DNA of 64,000 nucleotides from Paenibacillus endoradicis. GTDB taxonomy: Bacteria > Bacillota > Bacilli > Paenibacillales > Paenibacillaceae. Made by a program: the position numbers and the translations under genes. The notes below the pieces were generated by a model, which saw nothing but the letters and a program-made list of their open reading frames with translations, was not told where the DNA came from and did not search any database. Location of the stretch: positions 1 to 64,000 of the forward strand of contig NZ_JANQBB010000012.1 in the NCBI RefSeq assembly GCF_024721975.1, in the 5' to 3' direction. Positions 15,633 to 26,737 of this stretch are shown piece after piece; position 1 is the stretch's first letter; each line of letters begins with the position of its first letter.

Positions 15633-16928
15633 TTATTTATTGATAAACCCTTTGTAGTGGCGTTTGATCAATTGGCTTTCAATTTGCTTCATCGTATCAA
15701 GTGCAACACCGACAACGATTAGCAGTGAAGTACCACCAAGCTGTACGGAGGTCGGCAATCCTGCAAGTGATCCGAAGAGCACTGGGAAGAGTGAAATAAC
15801 CGCTAAGAATGTTGCTCCTGCCAAAGTAATTCTAGTTAGAACGCGAGTCAAGTAAGATGATGTTGGTTTACCAGGACGAATACCTGGGATGTAACCACCA
15901 TTTTTCTTCATTTGATCTGCCATTTGAACCGGATTAATTTGTACGAATGTGTAGAAGAATGTGAAACCGACGATTAGAAGAACATACAATACCATACCAA
16001 GTGGTTGGTCGTATTTCAAATTCTCGATAACCCAGTTAGCCCAAACTTTTCCTGACCAGAAGTTCGCAATCGTAACTGGGAACATTAGTAAAGAAATAGC
16101 GAAGATTACTGGAATTACACCTGCGCCGTTCACTTTCATAGGAATATGAGTGGATTGACCACCATACATCTTACGACCTACTACGCGTTTCGCGTATTGA
16201 ACAGGGATTTTACGAATACCTTGCTGAATAAAGATAACTCCAACGATCATTAGTATTACTACTAATAAGATTAGAAGAACTTTAATATAATTCATGAAGC
16301 TTGCATCAGTTGCAAGTTCAGATGCATATATTGTACGAATGTGACCTGGTAATCCAGCTACAATCGCAGCAAAGATAATAATTGAGATACCGTTACCGAT
16401 ACCCTTCTCTGTAATTTGCTCACCTAGCCACATTAAGAAAGCAGTACCTGCAGTCAAAATAATAGCAATAACTAAGTAATCTACAAAGTTTGCATTTTCG
16501 ATGATCGTGATCCCATACATACGATTGAAACCAATCGCTGTAGCTAGACCTTGTACTAGACCTAGAATAACTGTACCGTAACGAGTGATTTGAGCAAGTT
16601 TTTTCTTGCCATCTTCACCTTGTTTAGCCCACTCTGCAAATTTCGGAATTACATCCATAGATAACAACTGCACGATAATCGAAGCAGTAATATAAGGTGT
16701 AATACCAATTGCAAAGATAGAGAAGTTGAACAAGGCTCCACCTGAGAACGTATTTAGAAGGCCGAACAAGCTTTCACTTGAAGAACCAGCTGCTTTTAAC
16801 GTTTCAGTATCAACGCCCGGTACTGGAATAAAGGCACCAATACGATAAATCAATAGTACAAATAGTGTGAACAGGATCCTTCTACGAAGATCCTGCACTT
16901 TCCATATATTGGACACGGTCGTAAACAT
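15633..16928 (-). CDS. secY: Protein translocase subunit SecY
   Basis: SecY forms the protein-conducting channel in the cell membrane together with SecE (45899-46108). The 431-aa protein has ten predicted membrane helices. N-terminal RRRILFTLFVLLIYRIGAFI and the TITLAG-type C-terminal half with a basic cytoplasmic loop (YAKRVVGRKMYGGQ) are typical. Its ATG overlaps the rplO stop by one base (TAATG). It sits in the spc operon between rplO and adk. Confidence 0.98.
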   Translation of the reverse strand: MFTTVSNIWKVQDLRRRILFTLFVLLIYRIGAFIPVPGVDTETLKAAGSSSESLFGLLNTFSGGALFNFSIFAIGITPYITASIIVQLLSMDVIPKFAEWAKQGEDGKKKLAQITRYGTVILGLVQGLATAIGFNRMYGITIIENANFVDYLVIAIILTAGTAFLMWLGEQITEKGIGNGISIIIFAAIVAGLPGHIRTIYASELATDASFMNYIKVLLILLVVILMIVGVIFIQQGIRKIPVQYAKRVVGRKMYGGQSTHIPMKVNGAGVIPVIFAISLLMFPVTIANFWSGKVWANWVIENLKYDQPLGMVLYVLLIVGFTFFYTFVQINPVQMADQMKKNGGYIPGIRPGKPTSSYLTRVLTRITLAGATFLAVISLFPVLFGSLAGLPTSVQLGGTSLLIVVGVALDTMKQIESQLIKRHYKGFINK

Positions 16929-17368
16929 TAGATCACCTCGGTTTTACCGCCGGCAGCCTGGATTTTCTCCACCGCAGATTGAGAGAACTTGTTAGCTTTC
17001 ACTGTAAGTCCTACGTTCAATTCACCATTACCCAAGACTTTAATTCCTGCTAGCGTATTTTTAATAACGCCTTTTTCAAGAAGAACTTCTGGAGTGATTT
17101 CTGTACCTGCGTCAAAGCTGTTCAAATCTTGAATGTTAACAATCGCATACTCTTTACGGAACGGGTTGTTAAATCCACGTTTCGGTAAACGGCGATAAAG
17201 TGGGTTTTGACCACCCTCGAAACCAGGACGAACACCGCCGCCGGAACGAGCATTTTGACCTTTATGACCTTTACCTGCTGTTTTACCAGTACCTGAACCG
17301 ATACCACGACCTTTACGCTTTGGCGTAAACGTGGAACCAGCAGCTGGTGCTAAATCATGTAATTTCAT
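16928..17368 (-). CDS. rplO: 50S ribosomal protein L15
   Basis: L15 is a late-assembly 50S protein. The Gly/Arg-rich N-terminus [20 protein letters not shown] and [15 protein letters not shown] are hallmarks. Length is 146 aa. It overlaps secY by one base and follows rpmD by about 60 bp. Confidence 0.98.
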   Translation of the reverse strand: MKLHDLAPAAGSTFTPKRKGRGIGSGTGKTAGKGHKGQNARSGGGVRPGFEGGQNPLYRRLPKRGFNNPFRKEYAIVNIQDLNSFDAGTEITPEVLLEKGVIKNTLAGIKVLGNGELNVGLTVKANKFSQSAVEKIQAAGGKTEVI

Positions 17369-17427
17369 CGTTCGTGCACCTCCTTATATATTTCGTAACA
17401 GTATCTGTACCAAGCTTTTGGTTAAAA

Positions 17428-17607
17428 TTAAACTTCTTCAACTTTAACCAAATGGCTAACATGATGTACCATGCCGCGAATAGCTGGGCTGTCGTTAAGA
17501 ACGACCGATTGACGAATTTTGCGAAGGCCGAGCGATTGAACTGTTGCACGTTGTTTCTCGTTGCGGCCAATCAAACTGCGAACGAGGGTGATTTGCAATT
17601 TTGCCAT
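17428..17607 (-). CDS. rpmD: 50S ribosomal protein L30
   Basis: This 59-residue gene was read by hand on the minus strand. It starts [20 protein letters not shown] and ends [10 protein letters not shown]. The LVRSxIGR and LGLRKxxxSV motifs are diagnostic of bacterial L30. It is in its conserved place between rpsE and rplO, with AAGGAGGG before the ATG. Confidence 0.97.
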   Translation of the reverse strand: MAKLQITLVRSLIGRNEKQRATVQSLGLRKIRQSVVLNDSPAIRGMVHHVSHLVKVEEV

Positions 17608-17620
17608 CGATTTTCCCTCC

Positions 17621-18118
17621 TTAACCTAGTAGCTCTTCAACAGTTTTTCCACGAAGTTTAGCAACATCTTCAGCACGTTTTAGACGTGAAAGACCTTCTA
17701 ACGTCGCGTTCACCATATTCAGGGAGTTTGAAGAACCAAGTGATTTAGTTAAAATATTACCAACGCCAGCTAGTTCTAGTACTGCACGTACTGGACCACC
17801 AGCGATAACTCCTGTACCTTCAGATGCCGGTTTCAAAAGAACTTTACCAGCTCCGAAACGACCTTCAATTAGGTGAGGAATAGTTGTTCCTACAAGTGGA
17901 ACAAGGATCAGGTTTTTCTTAGCATCTTCAATACCTTTGCGAATTGCATCAGGTACTTCGCCTGCTTTACCGATCCCTGCGCCAACGTAGCCTTTTCCGT
18001 CGCCTACAACTACAAGTGCACTAAAGCTGAAACGGCGTCCGCCTTTTACAACTTTTGATACACGGTTAATGTGAACTACTTTTTCAGATAGTTCTAACGT
18101 ATTAGGATCTACACGCAA
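17621..18118 (-). CDS. rpsE: 30S ribosomal protein S5
   Basis: S5 helps control decoding accuracy and contains the spectinomycin-binding loop. Motifs are [18 protein letters not shown] and [14 protein letters not shown] [20 protein letters not shown]. No change typical of spectinomycin resistance was obvious in the RVVKGGRR loop. Length is 165 aa; neighbours are rplR and rpmD. Confidence 0.98.
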   Translation of the reverse strand: MRVDPNTLELSEKVVHINRVSKVVKGGRRFSFSALVVVGDGKGYVGAGIGKAGEVPDAIRKGIEDAKKNLILVPLVGTTIPHLIEGRFGAGKVLLKPASEGTGVIAGGPVRAVLELAGVGNILTKSLGSSNSLNMVNATLEGLSRLKRAEDVAKLRGKTVEELLG

Positions 18119-18142
18119 GTCGTTTACCTCCTTATTGATTGA

Positions 18143-18511
18143 TTAGAATTTCAAGCCAGCTTCGCGAGCCGCTGTAGCTAGTGCTTGAACTCTTCCGTGA
18201 TATAAGTATCCGCCACGGTCAAATACTACTTCTTGAACACCTTTATCTAGAGCACGTTTTGCAATCAAATCGCCAACTTTAGTTGCAGATTCAACATTAC
18301 CACCGTTACCGATAGCAGTTGCTAGATCTTTATCTTTAGTAGAAGCGGACACGATTGTCACACCAGCTACATCGTCGATTAGTTGAGCATAAATGTGCTT
18401 AGAAGAACGGAACACAGACAAACGAGGACGTGCTGCTGTTCCATTGATTTTTTTACGAACGCGGAAACGTCTTTTCAGACGAGCCTTGTTTTTATCAGCT
18501 TTAGTAATCAT
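18143..18511 (-). CDS. rplR: 50S ribosomal protein L18
   Basis: L18 binds 5S rRNA and carries it into the 50S subunit. N-terminal basic residues precede [20 protein letters not shown]; the end [16 protein letters not shown] is conserved. Length is 122 aa. It is in the normal spc operon position between rplF and rpsE. Confidence 0.98.
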   Translation of the reverse strand: MITKADKNKARLKRRFRVRKKINGTAARPRLSVFRSSKHIYAQLIDDVAGVTIVSASTKDKDLATAIGNGGNVESATKVGDLIAKRALDKGVQEVVFDRGGYLYHGRVQALATAAREAGLKF

Positions 18512-18569
18512 GCAGGTACACTCCTTTCCATAGCCTTAAGACGCAAGTATAAGCGAGCTATAAAGCTGC

Positions 18570-19112
18570 TTATTTCTTCTTACCGGCTTTACCTTCTTTA
18601 CGGATAATACGCTCACCTTCGTACTTAATACCTTTACCTTTATACGGCTCAGGTAGACGTACAGAACGAATTTGTGCAGCGATTTGACCTACACGCTCTT
18701 TATCAATACCGTTTACGGTAATTTTAGTTGTACCATTAACCTCGAAATCAATACCGCTCTCAGGAGCGATTTCAACCGGGTGAGAGTAACCAACGTTTAA
18801 TGTGATTTTATCGCCGTTCTTAATAACGCGGTAGCCGACACCAACAAGTTCAAGATTTTTCTTGAAACCATCAGTAACGCCGCTAACCATATTAGCAACA
18901 ACAGAACGAGTAGTTCCGTGTAGAGAACGGTGAAGTTTGTTATCGGAAGGACGCTCGATCACGATTTCTGTTTCAGAAACGTTCACGATCATATCACTAT
19001 GAAGTGTACGAGAAAGAGTTCCTTTAGGTCCTTTAACTGTAATAACTGAGTTATCAAAAGTAACAGCAACACCTGCTGGTACTGGAATAGCTTTACGACC
19101 AATACGGGACAT
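18570..19112 (-). CDS. rplF: 50S ribosomal protein L6
   Basis: L6 lies near the sarcin-ricin loop and the factor-binding site. It begins [15 protein letters not shown] and carries the C-terminal signature [14 protein letters not shown]. Length is 180 aa. Its ribosome binding site is ACAGGAGG. Confidence 0.98.
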   Translation of the reverse strand: MSRIGRKAIPVPAGVAVTFDNSVITVKGPKGTLSRTLHSDMIVNVSETEIVIERPSDNKLHRSLHGTTRSVVANMVSGVTDGFKKNLELVGVGYRVIKNGDKITLNVGYSHPVEIAPESGIDFEVNGTTKITVNGIDKERVGQIAAQIRSVRLPEPYKGKGIKYEGERIIRKEGKAGKKK

Positions 19113-19141
19113 TGTTAAACCTCCTGTCTTCGTTACTTATA

Positions 19142-19540
19142 TTACCATACGTAGCAGACTACTTCGCCGCCAGCTTTCGCTTGACGAGCTTCTTTGTCTG
19201 TCATTACACCTTTAGACGTTGAAATAATTGCAATTCCAAGTCCACCAAGTACGCGTGGGATTTCAGTAGATTTTGTGTAAACACGTAGACCTGGCTTAGA
19301 AATACGTTTAAGACCAGTAATTACGCGCTCTTGGCTTTGACCGTATTTCAAGAAAATACGAATCATACCTTGTTTGTTATCCTCGATGTATTCTGCATCA
19401 CGGATAAATCCTTCACGCTTCAGAATTTCAGCGATATCTTTCTTCACTTTTGAAGCGGGCATTTCTACAGTTTCGTGACGAACGACATTCGCGTTACGAA
19501 TACGTGTCAACATATCTGCAATCGGATCAGACATAACCAT
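19142..19540 (-). CDS. rpsH: 30S ribosomal protein S8
   Basis: S8 binds 16S rRNA helix 21 and, in enterobacteria, represses the spc operon. Motifs are [14 protein letters not shown] and [15 protein letters not shown]. Two ATGs lie two codons apart; the first has the better spacing from AAGGAGG. Length is 132 aa. Confidence 0.97.
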   Translation of the reverse strand: MVMSDPIADMLTRIRNANVVRHETVEMPASKVKKDIAEILKREGFIRDAEYIEDNKQGMIRIFLKYGQSQERVITGLKRISKPGLRVYTKSTEIPRVLGGLGIAIISTSKGVMTDKEARQAKAGGEVVCYVW

Positions 19541-19571
19541 TAGTGTGAACCTCCTTCCCGAACTAGGCTGA

Positions 19572-19757
19572 TTACCAGCTTGCTTTTTTAACGCCAGGAA
19601 TCTGGCCCATATGTGCTAACTCGCGGAAACAAATCCGGCAAATTTTGAATTTTTGTAAAACTGAGTGCGGACGACCACAACGTTCACAGCGTGTATATGC
19701 ACGAACTTTGAACTTAGGCGCGCGTTGTTGTTTCACTTTCATCGAAGTTTTTGCCAC
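19572..19757 (-). CDS. rpsZ: 30S ribosomal protein S14, zinc-binding type Z
   Basis: The 61-aa protein has CERC and CRIC motifs that bind one zinc, so it is the short C+ form used under zinc-replete conditions. A zinc-independent paralogue, if any, would be elsewhere. It lies between rplE and rpsH, the normal place. Confidence 0.97.
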   Translation of the reverse strand: MAKTSMKVKQQRAPKFKVRAYTRCERCGRPHSVLQKFKICRICFRELAHMGQIPGVKKASW

Positions 19758-19783
19758 TGGGTATTACACCTCCTAGTAGTGGA

Positions 19784-20326
19784 TTACTTCGCAAATGGCA
19801 TACCCATTTGGGTTAGCAATTCACGAGATTCTTCGTCTGTATTAGCTGTTGTAACGATGACGATATCCATACCACGTGTTTTATCAACTTTATCATACTC
19901 GATCTCCGGGAAGATAAGTTGTTCTTTCAAACCAAGTGTGTAGTTACCACGACCGTCGAAAGCTTTAGTTGATACACCTTGGAAGTCACGTACACGCGGC
20001 AACGAGATGTTGAACAATTTATCAAGGAAATGATACATACGCTCACCACGTAGTGTAACTTTAACCCCGATAGGCATGTTCTCACGAAGTTTAAATCCAG
20101 CGATGGATTTCTTCGCACGTGTTACAACCGGTTTTTGACCGGCAATGATTTGCATTTCTTCAAGTGCAACATCAAGAATTTTGGAGTTAGAAACTGCTTC
20201 ACCAACACCCATATTAATTACTACCTTCTCGATTTTTGGAACTTGCATCACTGAAGTATAGTTGAACTTCTGCATCAAAGCAGGAGTGATTTCATTAAGA
20301 AAGCGACCTTTCAGTCTTGCTGTCAT
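19784..20326 (-). CDS. rplE: 50S ribosomal protein L5
   Basis: L5 binds 5S rRNA and contacts the P-site tRNA. It carries [12 protein letters not shown] and the conserved [15 protein letters not shown]. Length is 180 aa. It follows rplX by about 30 bp with an AAGGAGGT ribosome binding site. Confidence 0.98.
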   Translation of the reverse strand: MTARLKGRFLNEITPALMQKFNYTSVMQVPKIEKVVINMGVGEAVSNSKILDVALEEMQIIAGQKPVVTRAKKSIAGFKLRENMPIGVKVTLRGERMYHFLDKLFNISLPRVRDFQGVSTKAFDGRGNYTLGLKEQLIFPEIEYDKVDKTRGMDIVIVTTANTDEESRELLTQMGMPFAK

Positions 20327-20356
20327 TAGTCATGGACCTCCTTTCGTACATAACGA

Positions 20357-20710
20357 TTAGTCAATCACTGCTCCGGAACGTTTAGCGATCCGAACCTTTT
20401 TACCGTTATCAAGCACTTTATATCCGATACGCGTTACTTGTCCGCTCTTAGGATCTACATGCATAACATTGGAAACGTGAATTGCTGCTTCTTGCTCAAT
20501 AATTCCACCTTGTGGATTAGACTGTGATGGACGAGCATGTTTTTTAACAATATTGACACCTTCAACAAGAACACGGTTTTGACGAGGATAAGCTGCGATC
20601 ACGCGGCCTTTTTTACCTTTGTCTTTCCCAGAAATAACGATGACAGTGTCATCCTTTTTCACATGAAGCTTGTTGTTATGGGATTCCAATAATTTTTTCA
20701 CTCTTGGCAT
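20357..20710 (-). CDS. rplX: 50S ribosomal protein L24
   Basis: L24 is an assembly initiator of the 50S subunit. A KOW motif is visible in [18 protein letters not shown], followed by [13 protein letters not shown]. Length is 117 aa, slightly longer than the common 103-105 because of an N-terminal stretch [14 protein letters not shown] shorter start, MHVKK-like, is not present, so this start is kept. Confidence 0.96.
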   Translation of the reverse strand: MPRVKKLLESHNNKLHVKKDDTVIVISGKDKGKKGRVIAAYPRQNRVLVEGVNIVKKHARPSQSNPQGGIIEQEAAIHVSNVMHVDPKSGQVTRIGYKVLDNGKKVRIAKRSGAVID

Positions 20711-20763
20711 TTATTACACCTCCTGCGCATTTCGCTTTCAGGGTTATATAAACCGAACTTTAA

Positions 20764-21132
20764 TTAGATAACTTCTGGAGCTAGAGATACGATCTTCATG
20801 AAGTCTTTATCACGAAGTTCGCGAGCAACTGGTCCAAAGATACGAGTACCACGTGGGCTCTTGTCATCTTTAACAACTACAGCAGCATTTTCATCAAATG
20901 CGATGTATGAACCATCTTTACGACGTACGGAACGCTTTGTACGAACGATAACGGCTTTAACTACATCACCTTTTTTGACAACGCCCCCTGGTGTTGCTTG
21001 TTTAACAGAACACACGATCAAATCACCAATTGCACCAACACGGCGTCCAGTACCACCAAGTACACGGATACACATAACTTCTTTTGCACCAGAGTTGTCA
21101 GCAACTCTAAGTCGCGTAAACGGTTGAATCAT
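20764..21132 (-). CDS. rplN: 50S ribosomal protein L14
   Basis: L14 forms an intersubunit bridge. N-terminal [20 protein letters not shown] and the end [12 protein letters not shown] are family-specific. Length is 122 aa. The gene follows rpsQ and precedes rplX. Confidence 0.98.
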   Translation of the reverse strand: MIQPFTRLRVADNSGAKEVMCIRVLGGTGRRVGAIGDLIVCSVKQATPGGVVKKGDVVKAVIVRTKRSVRRKDGSYIAFDENAAVVVKDDKSPRGTRIFGPVARELRDKDFMKIVSLAPEVI

Positions 21133-21178
21133 TTCAACGTCCTCCTTTCAAGAAAAGTGCTTTTCTTACACACGTTCA

Positions 21179-21442
21179 TTAAAGAATGACAGCTGCTTCA
21201 ACAATTTCGACCAGTCTGAAGCGCTTGTCTTTAGATAGTGGACGAGTCTCCATGATTTTTACAACATCGCCGATTTTAGCAGTATTGTTATCATCATGTG
21301 CTTTATATTTTTTCGTAGATTTAATACGTTTATGGTACAAGTTGTGCTTTTTGTATGACTCAACAGCAACAATAATTGTTTTGTCCATTTTGTCACTTAC
21401 CACTTTGCCGATTTCAACTTTACGGGCATTGCGATCGCTCAT
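21179..21442 (-). CDS. rpsQ: 30S ribosomal protein S17
   Basis: S17 is an early 16S rRNA-binding protein with an OB fold. It shows [18 protein letters not shown] and [18 protein letters not shown]. Length is 87 aa. The start has AGGAAGGAGG upstream. It follows rpmC. Confidence 0.98.
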   Translation of the reverse strand: MSDRNARKVEIGKVVSDKMDKTIIVAVESYKKHNLYHKRIKSTKKYKAHDDNNTAKIGDVVKIMETRPLSKDKRFRLVEIVEAAVIL

Positions 21443-21490
21443 AGTTGGCCTCCTTCCTGACAGTGATTATTTTATCACTTGGCAAGTTTA

Positions 21491-21691
21491 TTAGCTGCTT
21501 ATTCCAAGTTCTCTTTGACGAAGAACCGTTTTTGCGCGAGCAATTTCTTTACGCACGTCACGAATACGAGTCGGGTTGTCCAGTTGACCTGTTGCCAATT
21601 GGAAACGAAGGTTGAACAGCTCTTCTTTGAAACCAGCGATTTGTTGCTCGATTTCAGTAGATGTTAGGTTGCGAAATTCACTAGCCTTCAT
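21491..21691 (-). CDS. rpmC: 50S ribosomal protein L29
   Basis: L29 is a helical hairpin protein at the exit tunnel rim. The ATG at 21691 ([17 protein letters not shown]) is chosen: it gives the usual 66 aa and lies after GGGTGGTG. It overlaps the rplP stop by 11 bp, implying coupled translation. Confidence 0.96.
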   Translation of the reverse strand: MKASEFRNLTSTEIEQQIAGFKEELFNLRFQLATGQLDNPTRIRDVRKEIARAKTVLRQRELGISS

Positions 21692-22118
21692 TTGCTTCAC
21701 CACCCACTTCTACTTCTCGTTTCACGAACTTAGTTTTAACTGGCAACTTGTGAGATGCAAGACGCATAGCTTCGCGAGCTACTTCTTCAGGAACACCAGC
21801 TAGCTCAAACATAATTTTGCCTGGCTTAACTACTGCTACCCATTTCTCAACGTTACCTTTACCACTACCCATACGAACCTCTAGAGGCTTTTGAGTAATT
21901 GGCTTATCCGGGAAAATTTTGATCCATACTTTACCACCACGTTTGATATAACGAGTCATAGCGATACGAGCCGCTTCAATCTGGCGGTTAGTGATCCATG
22001 ATGGTTCAAGTGCTTGAAGACCGTATTCACCAAAAGCTAGTGTAGTACCGCCTTTAGCACGACCTTTCATGTGACCACGTTGTTGTTTACGATGTTTTAC
22101 GCGTTTAGGTACCAACAT
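21681..22118 (-). CDS. rplP: 50S ribosomal protein L16
   Basis: L16 lies at the A-site side of the 50S central protuberance. It starts [19 protein letters not shown] and carries RVWIRIFPDKP-like [13 protein letters not shown] and [16 protein letters not shown]. The conserved Arg for hydroxylation is in the loop after GKG. Length is 145 aa. It follows rpsC by 2 bp. Confidence 0.98.
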   Translation of the reverse strand: MLVPKRVKHRKQQRGHMKGRAKGGTTLAFGEYGLQALEPSWITNRQIEAARIAMTRYIKRGGKVWIKIFPDKPITQKPLEVRMGSGKGNVEKWVAVVKPGKIMFELAGVPEEVAREAMRLASHKLPVKTKFVKREVEVGGEANEG

Positions 22119-22120
22119 GA

Positions 22121-22783
22121 TTAGTTGCCTCCTTCCTGTGGAGCTTTCTTCTTAGTCGGAAGGACTTCACCACGGTAGATCCATACTTTAACACCTAGAC
22201 GACCATAAGTCGTAGCTGCTTCTGCTGTACCGTAATCGATGTCAGCACGAAGTGTATGAAGTGGAACAGTGCCTTCGCTATATCCTTCTGAACGAGCAAT
22301 CTCAGCGCCGCCTAGACGACCAGAAACTGCAGTTTTGATTCCTTTTGCACCAGAACGCATAGAGCGTTGCATAGCTTGTTTTAGAGCACGACGGAATGAT
22401 ACACGACGTTCTAGTTGTTGAGCAATACTTTCAGCAACAAGGATAGCGTCTAGATCAGCATGCTTGATTTCTGAAATATTGATGTGAACTTTTTTACCTT
22501 TAGCGATTTTACCTAGTTGAACACGAAGATTTTCAACTTCTGTTCCGCCTTTACCAATTACCATACCTGGCTTAGCAGTATGAATCGTTACGTTTACGCG
22601 GTTAGCGGCACGTTCGATTTCAAAGCGAGAAACAGCAGCATCTTTCAACTTGCCTTTAAGGTATTCGCGAATTTTAACGTCTTCCATTAGAAGATCGCCG
22701 AAGTCTTTTTCTGCGTACCATCTGGATTCCCAATCACGGATGATCCCGACACGCAAACCATTAGGATTTACCTTTTGACCCAC
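22121..22783 (-). CDS. rpsC: 30S ribosomal protein S3
   Basis: S3 forms part of the mRNA entry channel and helicase. A KH domain contains [20 protein letters not shown], and the C-terminal domain contains [13 protein letters not shown]. Length is 220 aa. It lies between rplV and rplP. Confidence 0.98.
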   Translation of the reverse strand: MGQKVNPNGLRVGIIRDWESRWYAEKDFGDLLMEDVKIREYLKGKLKDAAVSRFEIERAANRVNVTIHTAKPGMVIGKGGTEVENLRVQLGKIAKGKKVHINISEIKHADLDAILVAESIAQQLERRVSFRRALKQAMQRSMRSGAKGIKTAVSGRLGGAEIARSEGYSEGTVPLHTLRADIDYGTAEAATTYGRLGVKVWIYRGEVLPTKKKAPQEGGN

Positions 22784-22796
22784 TCGTTATCCCTCC

Positions 22797-23132
22797 TTAT
22801 TTTTCAGATACGACCAAAGTGATGTGGCTGGTTCTCTTATTAATTCTACTTGCACGACCCATTGCACGTGGGCGGAAACGTTTCATCGTTGGTCCTTGGT
22901 TCGCAAATACTTGCGATACAACCAAATTGTTAACGTCAAGTTGATTATTATGCTCAGCGTTAGCAATTGCAGAGTTTAACAACTTCTCCAAAATTGGGGA
23001 AGCAGCTTTAGGCGTGTGACGCAGAATTGCGATTGCTTCGCCAACTTTCTTACCACGGATTAAATCCGCAACCAATTGAGCTTTACGAGGAGCAATACGT
23101 ACAAATCGTGCATGTGCTTTAGCTTCTGCCAT
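22797..23132 (-). CDS. rplV: 50S ribosomal protein L22
   Basis: L22 lines the peptide exit tunnel with a long beta hairpin. I take the ATG at 23132 ([20 protein letters not shown]), preceded by GAGGAGG, rather than one six codons upstream that includes the ribosome binding site. This gives 111 aa. The hairpin tip region [19 protein letters not shown] shows no deletion of the kind that gives macrolide resistance. Confidence 0.97.
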   Translation of the reverse strand: MAEAKAHARFVRIAPRKAQLVADLIRGKKVGEAIAILRHTPKAASPILEKLLNSAIANAEHNNQLDVNNLVVSQVFANQGPTMKRFRPRAMGRASRINKRTSHITLVVSEK

Positions 23133-23175
23133 GTGGGAACCTCCTCTCATTCATTAGAAAGTGATCAAGGGCAAA

Positions 23176-23457
23176 TTAACGTCTGCCCGTTTTTTTGTCA
23201 TCAGACGCGTGACCTTTATACGTACGTGTTGGTGCGAATTCGCCTAGTTTGTGACCAACCATATCTTCCGTCACATAAACTGGTACGTGTTTACGACCAT
23301 CATATACTGCAAAAGTGTGTCCAATGAATTGTGGGAAAATTGTAGAGCGACGAGACCAAGTTTTAACTACAGTCTTTTTCTCTGTTTCATTCAAAACCTC
23401 AACTTTTTTCAAAAGGTGTCCATCAATAAATGGACCTTTTTTCAAACTGCGACCCAT
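23176..23457 (-). CDS. rpsS: 30S ribosomal protein S19
   Basis: S19 partners S13 in the 30S head. It begins [20 protein letters not shown] at the ATG at 23457, after AGGGAGGA; an ATG six codons upstream lies in front of that site. Motifs [19 protein letters not shown] and [16 protein letters not shown] confirm it. Length is 93 aa. Confidence 0.97.
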   Translation of the reverse strand: MGRSLKKGPFIDGHLLKKVEVLNETEKKTVVKTWSRRSTIFPQFIGHTFAVYDGRKHVPVYVTEDMVGHKLGEFAPTRTYKGHASDDKKTGRR

Positions 23458-23524
23458 GTGAGTTCCTCCCTTCACGTAAGAGCTCTTGCATAACCGAAAT
23501 TATGCTGTTTGTATCAAGCTATTA

Positions 23525-24355
23525 TTACTTCGTGCGACCACGAACGATATATTGACTTGATGCTTTTTTCTTCTTGCGTGTTTTGTAACCAAGTGTCGGT
23601 TTACCCCAAGGAGACAATGGAGATTTACGACCGATAGGAGCACGACCTTCACCACCACCGTGAGGGTGATCGTTAGGGTTCATTACTACCCCGCGGACTT
23701 GAGGACGTTTGCCCAGCCAACGATTACGACCAGCTTTACCAATTTTGATAAGCTCATGGTCACCGTTACCTACAGCACCAATTGTAGCACGGCAAGTGTT
23801 AAGAATGCGACGAACTTCGCCAGAGTTAAGACGAACCGTTACATAACTTTCTTCTTTACCAAGCAATTGAGCTTCTGTACCAGCAGCACGAACTAATTGT
23901 CCGCCTTTACCAGGTTTCAACTCAATGTTGTGGATAACTGTACCAACTGGAATGTTAGCTAGAGGTAGAGAGTTACCGATTTTAATATCAGAACCAATAC
24001 CAGATTGAACTTGGTCACCAACTTTAAGACCTTTAGGTGCGATAATGTAAGCTTTCGCTCCGTCAACATAATGGATTAGCGCAATGTTAGATGTACGGTT
24101 TGGATCGTACTCAATTGTTGCAACATTACCAATAATGCCGTCTTTATTACGTTTAAAGTCAATGATACGGTATTTACGTTTGTGTCCACCACCATGGTGA
24201 CGAACTGTAATTTTACCTTGATTGTTACGACCAGCTTTTTTGAAAAGCGGCGCAAGCAATGATTTCTCCGGAGTACTTGTCGTAATTTCTTCGAATGTAG
24301 AAACTGACATGTTACGACGAGCAGGAGAGGTCGGTTTGTACTTTTTGATTGGCAC
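23525..24355 (-). CDS. rplB: 50S ribosomal protein L2
   Basis: L2 is essential for subunit association and the peptidyl transferase centre. It carries the signature [20 protein letters not shown] with the key His, and [18 protein letters not shown]. Length is 276 aa. It follows rplW. Confidence 0.98.
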   Translation of the reverse strand: MPIKKYKPTSPARRNMSVSTFEEITTSTPEKSLLAPLFKKAGRNNQGKITVRHHGGGHKRKYRIIDFKRNKDGIIGNVATIEYDPNRTSNIALIHYVDGAKAYIIAPKGLKVGDQVQSGIGSDIKIGNSLPLANIPVGTVIHNIELKPGKGGQLVRAAGTEAQLLGKEESYVTVRLNSGEVRRILNTCRATIGAVGNGDHELIKIGKAGRNRWLGKRPQVRGVVMNPNDHPHGGGEGRAPIGRKSPLSPWGKPTLGYKTRKKKKASSQYIVRGRTK

Positions 24356-24372
24356 TTGTGTTCCCTCCTTTT

Positions 24373-24666
24373 CTAAACTGACGTTTCAAAGAATTCAAGT
24401 TCTTTGCTATCTTGACTTAATTGAACAATAGCTTTTTTCCAATTTGGTCTGTAGCCACTGTATTTACCATAACGTTTCGGTTTACCCGCAACGCGCATAG
24501 TGTTAACACTAGTTACTTTAACATTGAAAATTTGTTCAATAGCAAGTTTGATTTCTGTTTTGTTAGAGCGCAAATCAACTTCAAAAACATAACGTTTTAC
24601 AGCCATGTAATCGCTCGTACGTTCGGTAATAATCGGGCGCTTAATGATATCGCGAGGATTCTTCAT
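24373..24666 (-). CDS. rplW: 50S ribosomal protein L23
   Basis: L23 is the docking site for SRP and trigger factor at the tunnel exit. It shows [17 protein letters not shown] and the basic [20 protein letters not shown]. Length is 97 aa. Its ATG overlaps the rplD stop by one base (TAATG). Confidence 0.97.
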   Translation of the reverse strand: MKNPRDIIKRPIITERTSDYMAVKRYVFEVDLRSNKTEIKLAIEQIFNVKVTSVNTMRVAGKPKRYGKYSGYRPNWKKAIVQLSQDSKELEFFETSV

Positions 24667-25289
24667 TATGCAAACACCTCCTGTACTTTCTCTACCGCTT
24701 CTTTAGTGATGATCAATTTGTCATAAACAAGAACATCACGAACATTGATGCCATCAGCAGCGACGAATTTAACTCCAGGAATGTTACGAGCAGACAATGC
24801 TACGTTATCCTCGTAGTTAGCAGTAACAACCAAAGCTTTACGCTCTACTTTAAGGTTGTTAAGAATGTTTGCGAATTCTTTCGTTTTTGGAGTTGCAAAT
24901 GCAAGTTGATCCAAAACGATGATGTTTTCTGCAATTACTTTAGAAGAAAGTGCAGATTTGATCGCAAGACGACGAACTTTTTTAGGAAGTTTGAAGCCGT
25001 ATGAGCGAGGTGTAGGGCCGAATACAACACCACCACCAACCCATTGTGGCGAACGGATACTACCTTGACGAGCACGACCTGTACCTTTTTGTTTCCAAGG
25101 TTTACGTCCACCGCCTCGTACTTCGGAGCGTCCTTTAGTTTTGTGCGTTCCTTGACGTTCTGCAGCTTGTTGCAGAATGACAGCACTATGCATAACATGA
25201 ACATGCGGTTGGATACCGAACACACTATCAGCTAGTTCTAGTTCGCCAACTTGTGCACCACTCACGTTGAATACTGTTACTTTAGGCAT
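24666..25289 (-). CDS. rplD: 50S ribosomal protein L4
   Basis: L4 extends into the exit tunnel. It shows the loop [20 protein letters not shown] and [18 protein letters not shown], where macrolide-resistance changes occur in other species; this copy looks ordinary. Length is 207 aa. It overlaps rplW by one base. Confidence 0.97.
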   Translation of the reverse strand: MPKVTVFNVSGAQVGELELADSVFGIQPHVHVMHSAVILQQAAERQGTHKTKGRSEVRGGGRKPWKQKGTGRARQGSIRSPQWVGGGVVFGPTPRSYGFKLPKKVRRLAIKSALSSKVIAENIIVLDQLAFATPKTKEFANILNNLKVERKALVVTANYEDNVALSARNIPGVKFVAADGINVRDVLVYDKLIITKEAVEKVQEVFA

Positions 25290-25317
25290 TTCTTGTTCCT
25301 CCTTTCTTCAACAACAA

Positions 25318-25941
25318 TTAGTTCTTAACCGTTTGTTTAATATTTACAAATCCATTTTTAGGACCAGGGATAGAACCTTTAATTAGAATCACGTTACGCT
25401 CAGCGTCTACACGAATAACTTCTAATTTTTGAATAGTAACTGTTTCTGTACCCATATGTCCTGGTAGGCGTTTACCTTTCGGTACGCGGTTCGCTTGGAT
25501 AGAACCCATTGAACCTGGACCACGGTGATAACGAGAACCATGTGACATTGGACCAGTACTTTGACCCCAACGTTTGATTACACCCGCGAATCCTTTACCT
25601 TTAGAAATACCTGTTACGTCAACAAATTCGCCTTGTGCGAATAAGTCAGCTGACACGATTTGGCCAACTTCATACTCACCAAGATTAATTCCACGAATTT
25701 CGCGAACGTAGCGCTTAGGAGTTGCATTAGCTTTTTTAGCGTGACCAGCTTCTGGTTTATTGGATCTGCTTTCTTTTTTGTCAGCAAAACCAAGTTGAAC
25801 AGCTTCATAGCCATCGTTTTCCAAGTCTTTCTTCTGTAAGACTACGCAAGGACCAGCTTCAATTACTGTTACTGGAATTACGTTACCTTCAGGAGTAAAT
25901 ACTTGAGTCATACCAAGTTTTTTACCTAAGATACCTTTCAT
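25318..25941 (-). CDS. rplC: 50S ribosomal protein L3
   Basis: L3 is an assembly initiator that reaches the peptidyl transferase centre. It begins [19 protein letters not shown] and shows [20 protein letters not shown]. Length is 207 aa. It is second in the S10 operon, after rpsJ. Confidence 0.98.
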   Translation of the reverse strand: MKGILGKKLGMTQVFTPEGNVIPVTVIEAGPCVVLQKKDLENDGYEAVQLGFADKKESRSNKPEAGHAKKANATPKRYVREIRGINLGEYEVGQIVSADLFAQGEFVDVTGISKGKGFAGVIKRWGQSTGPMSHGSRYHRGPGSMGSIQANRVPKGKRLPGHMGTETVTIQKLEVIRVDAERNVILIKGSIPGPKNGFVNIKQTVKN

Positions 25942-25981
25942 GTTGACACCTCATTCCTCTCTATACTTACATTAATTCTAC

Positions 25982-26426
<445 letters not shown>

Positions 26427-26455
26427 ATTATACACGAGTAGGCATATGATTGCAA
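26427..26455 (-). promoter_or_regulatory. Proximal sigma-A promoter of the S10 operon
   Basis: On the minus strand TTGCAA (26450-26455) and a perfect TATAAT (26427-26432) are 17 bp apart. Confidence 0.8.
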
Positions 26456-26615
26456 CTAGTTTTATACCTTGTACAATATTTCTTTTTTCCGACGTATTAT
26501 TCTCTAATTAATAGATCAAAGCGTACGCTTATCATCACTAATAGTTGTTCCATAGAATAGCTTAATGAGTACAAGCGCGCGTTCCGAGTCATCCATTAAC
26601 TTATGCACTTTTAAC

Positions 26616-26644
26616 ATTATATAAGTTTATACCGAACTTGTCAT
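26616..26644 (-). promoter_or_regulatory. Distal candidate promoter of the S10 operon
   Basis: On the minus strand ATGACA (26639-26644) and TATAAT (26616-26621) are 17 bp apart. It lies just downstream of the ABC operon terminator and would give a leader of about 320 bases. Confidence 0.65.
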
Positions 26645-26653
26645 GTTCCAAAT

Positions 26654-26695
26654 AAAAACAACGATTTTTCATCTCTGAAAATCGTTGTTTTTATT
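26654..26695. terminator. Terminator of the ABC transporter operon
   Basis: A perfect 15-bp stem AAAAACAACGATTTT/AAAATCGTTGTTTTT (26654-26668, 26678-26692) with T and A runs separates this operon from the S10 promoters. Confidence 0.85.
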
Positions 26696-26737
26696 TTGTT
26701 TTTTCTATTATATATAGTTGACCATTTCAATTACTCA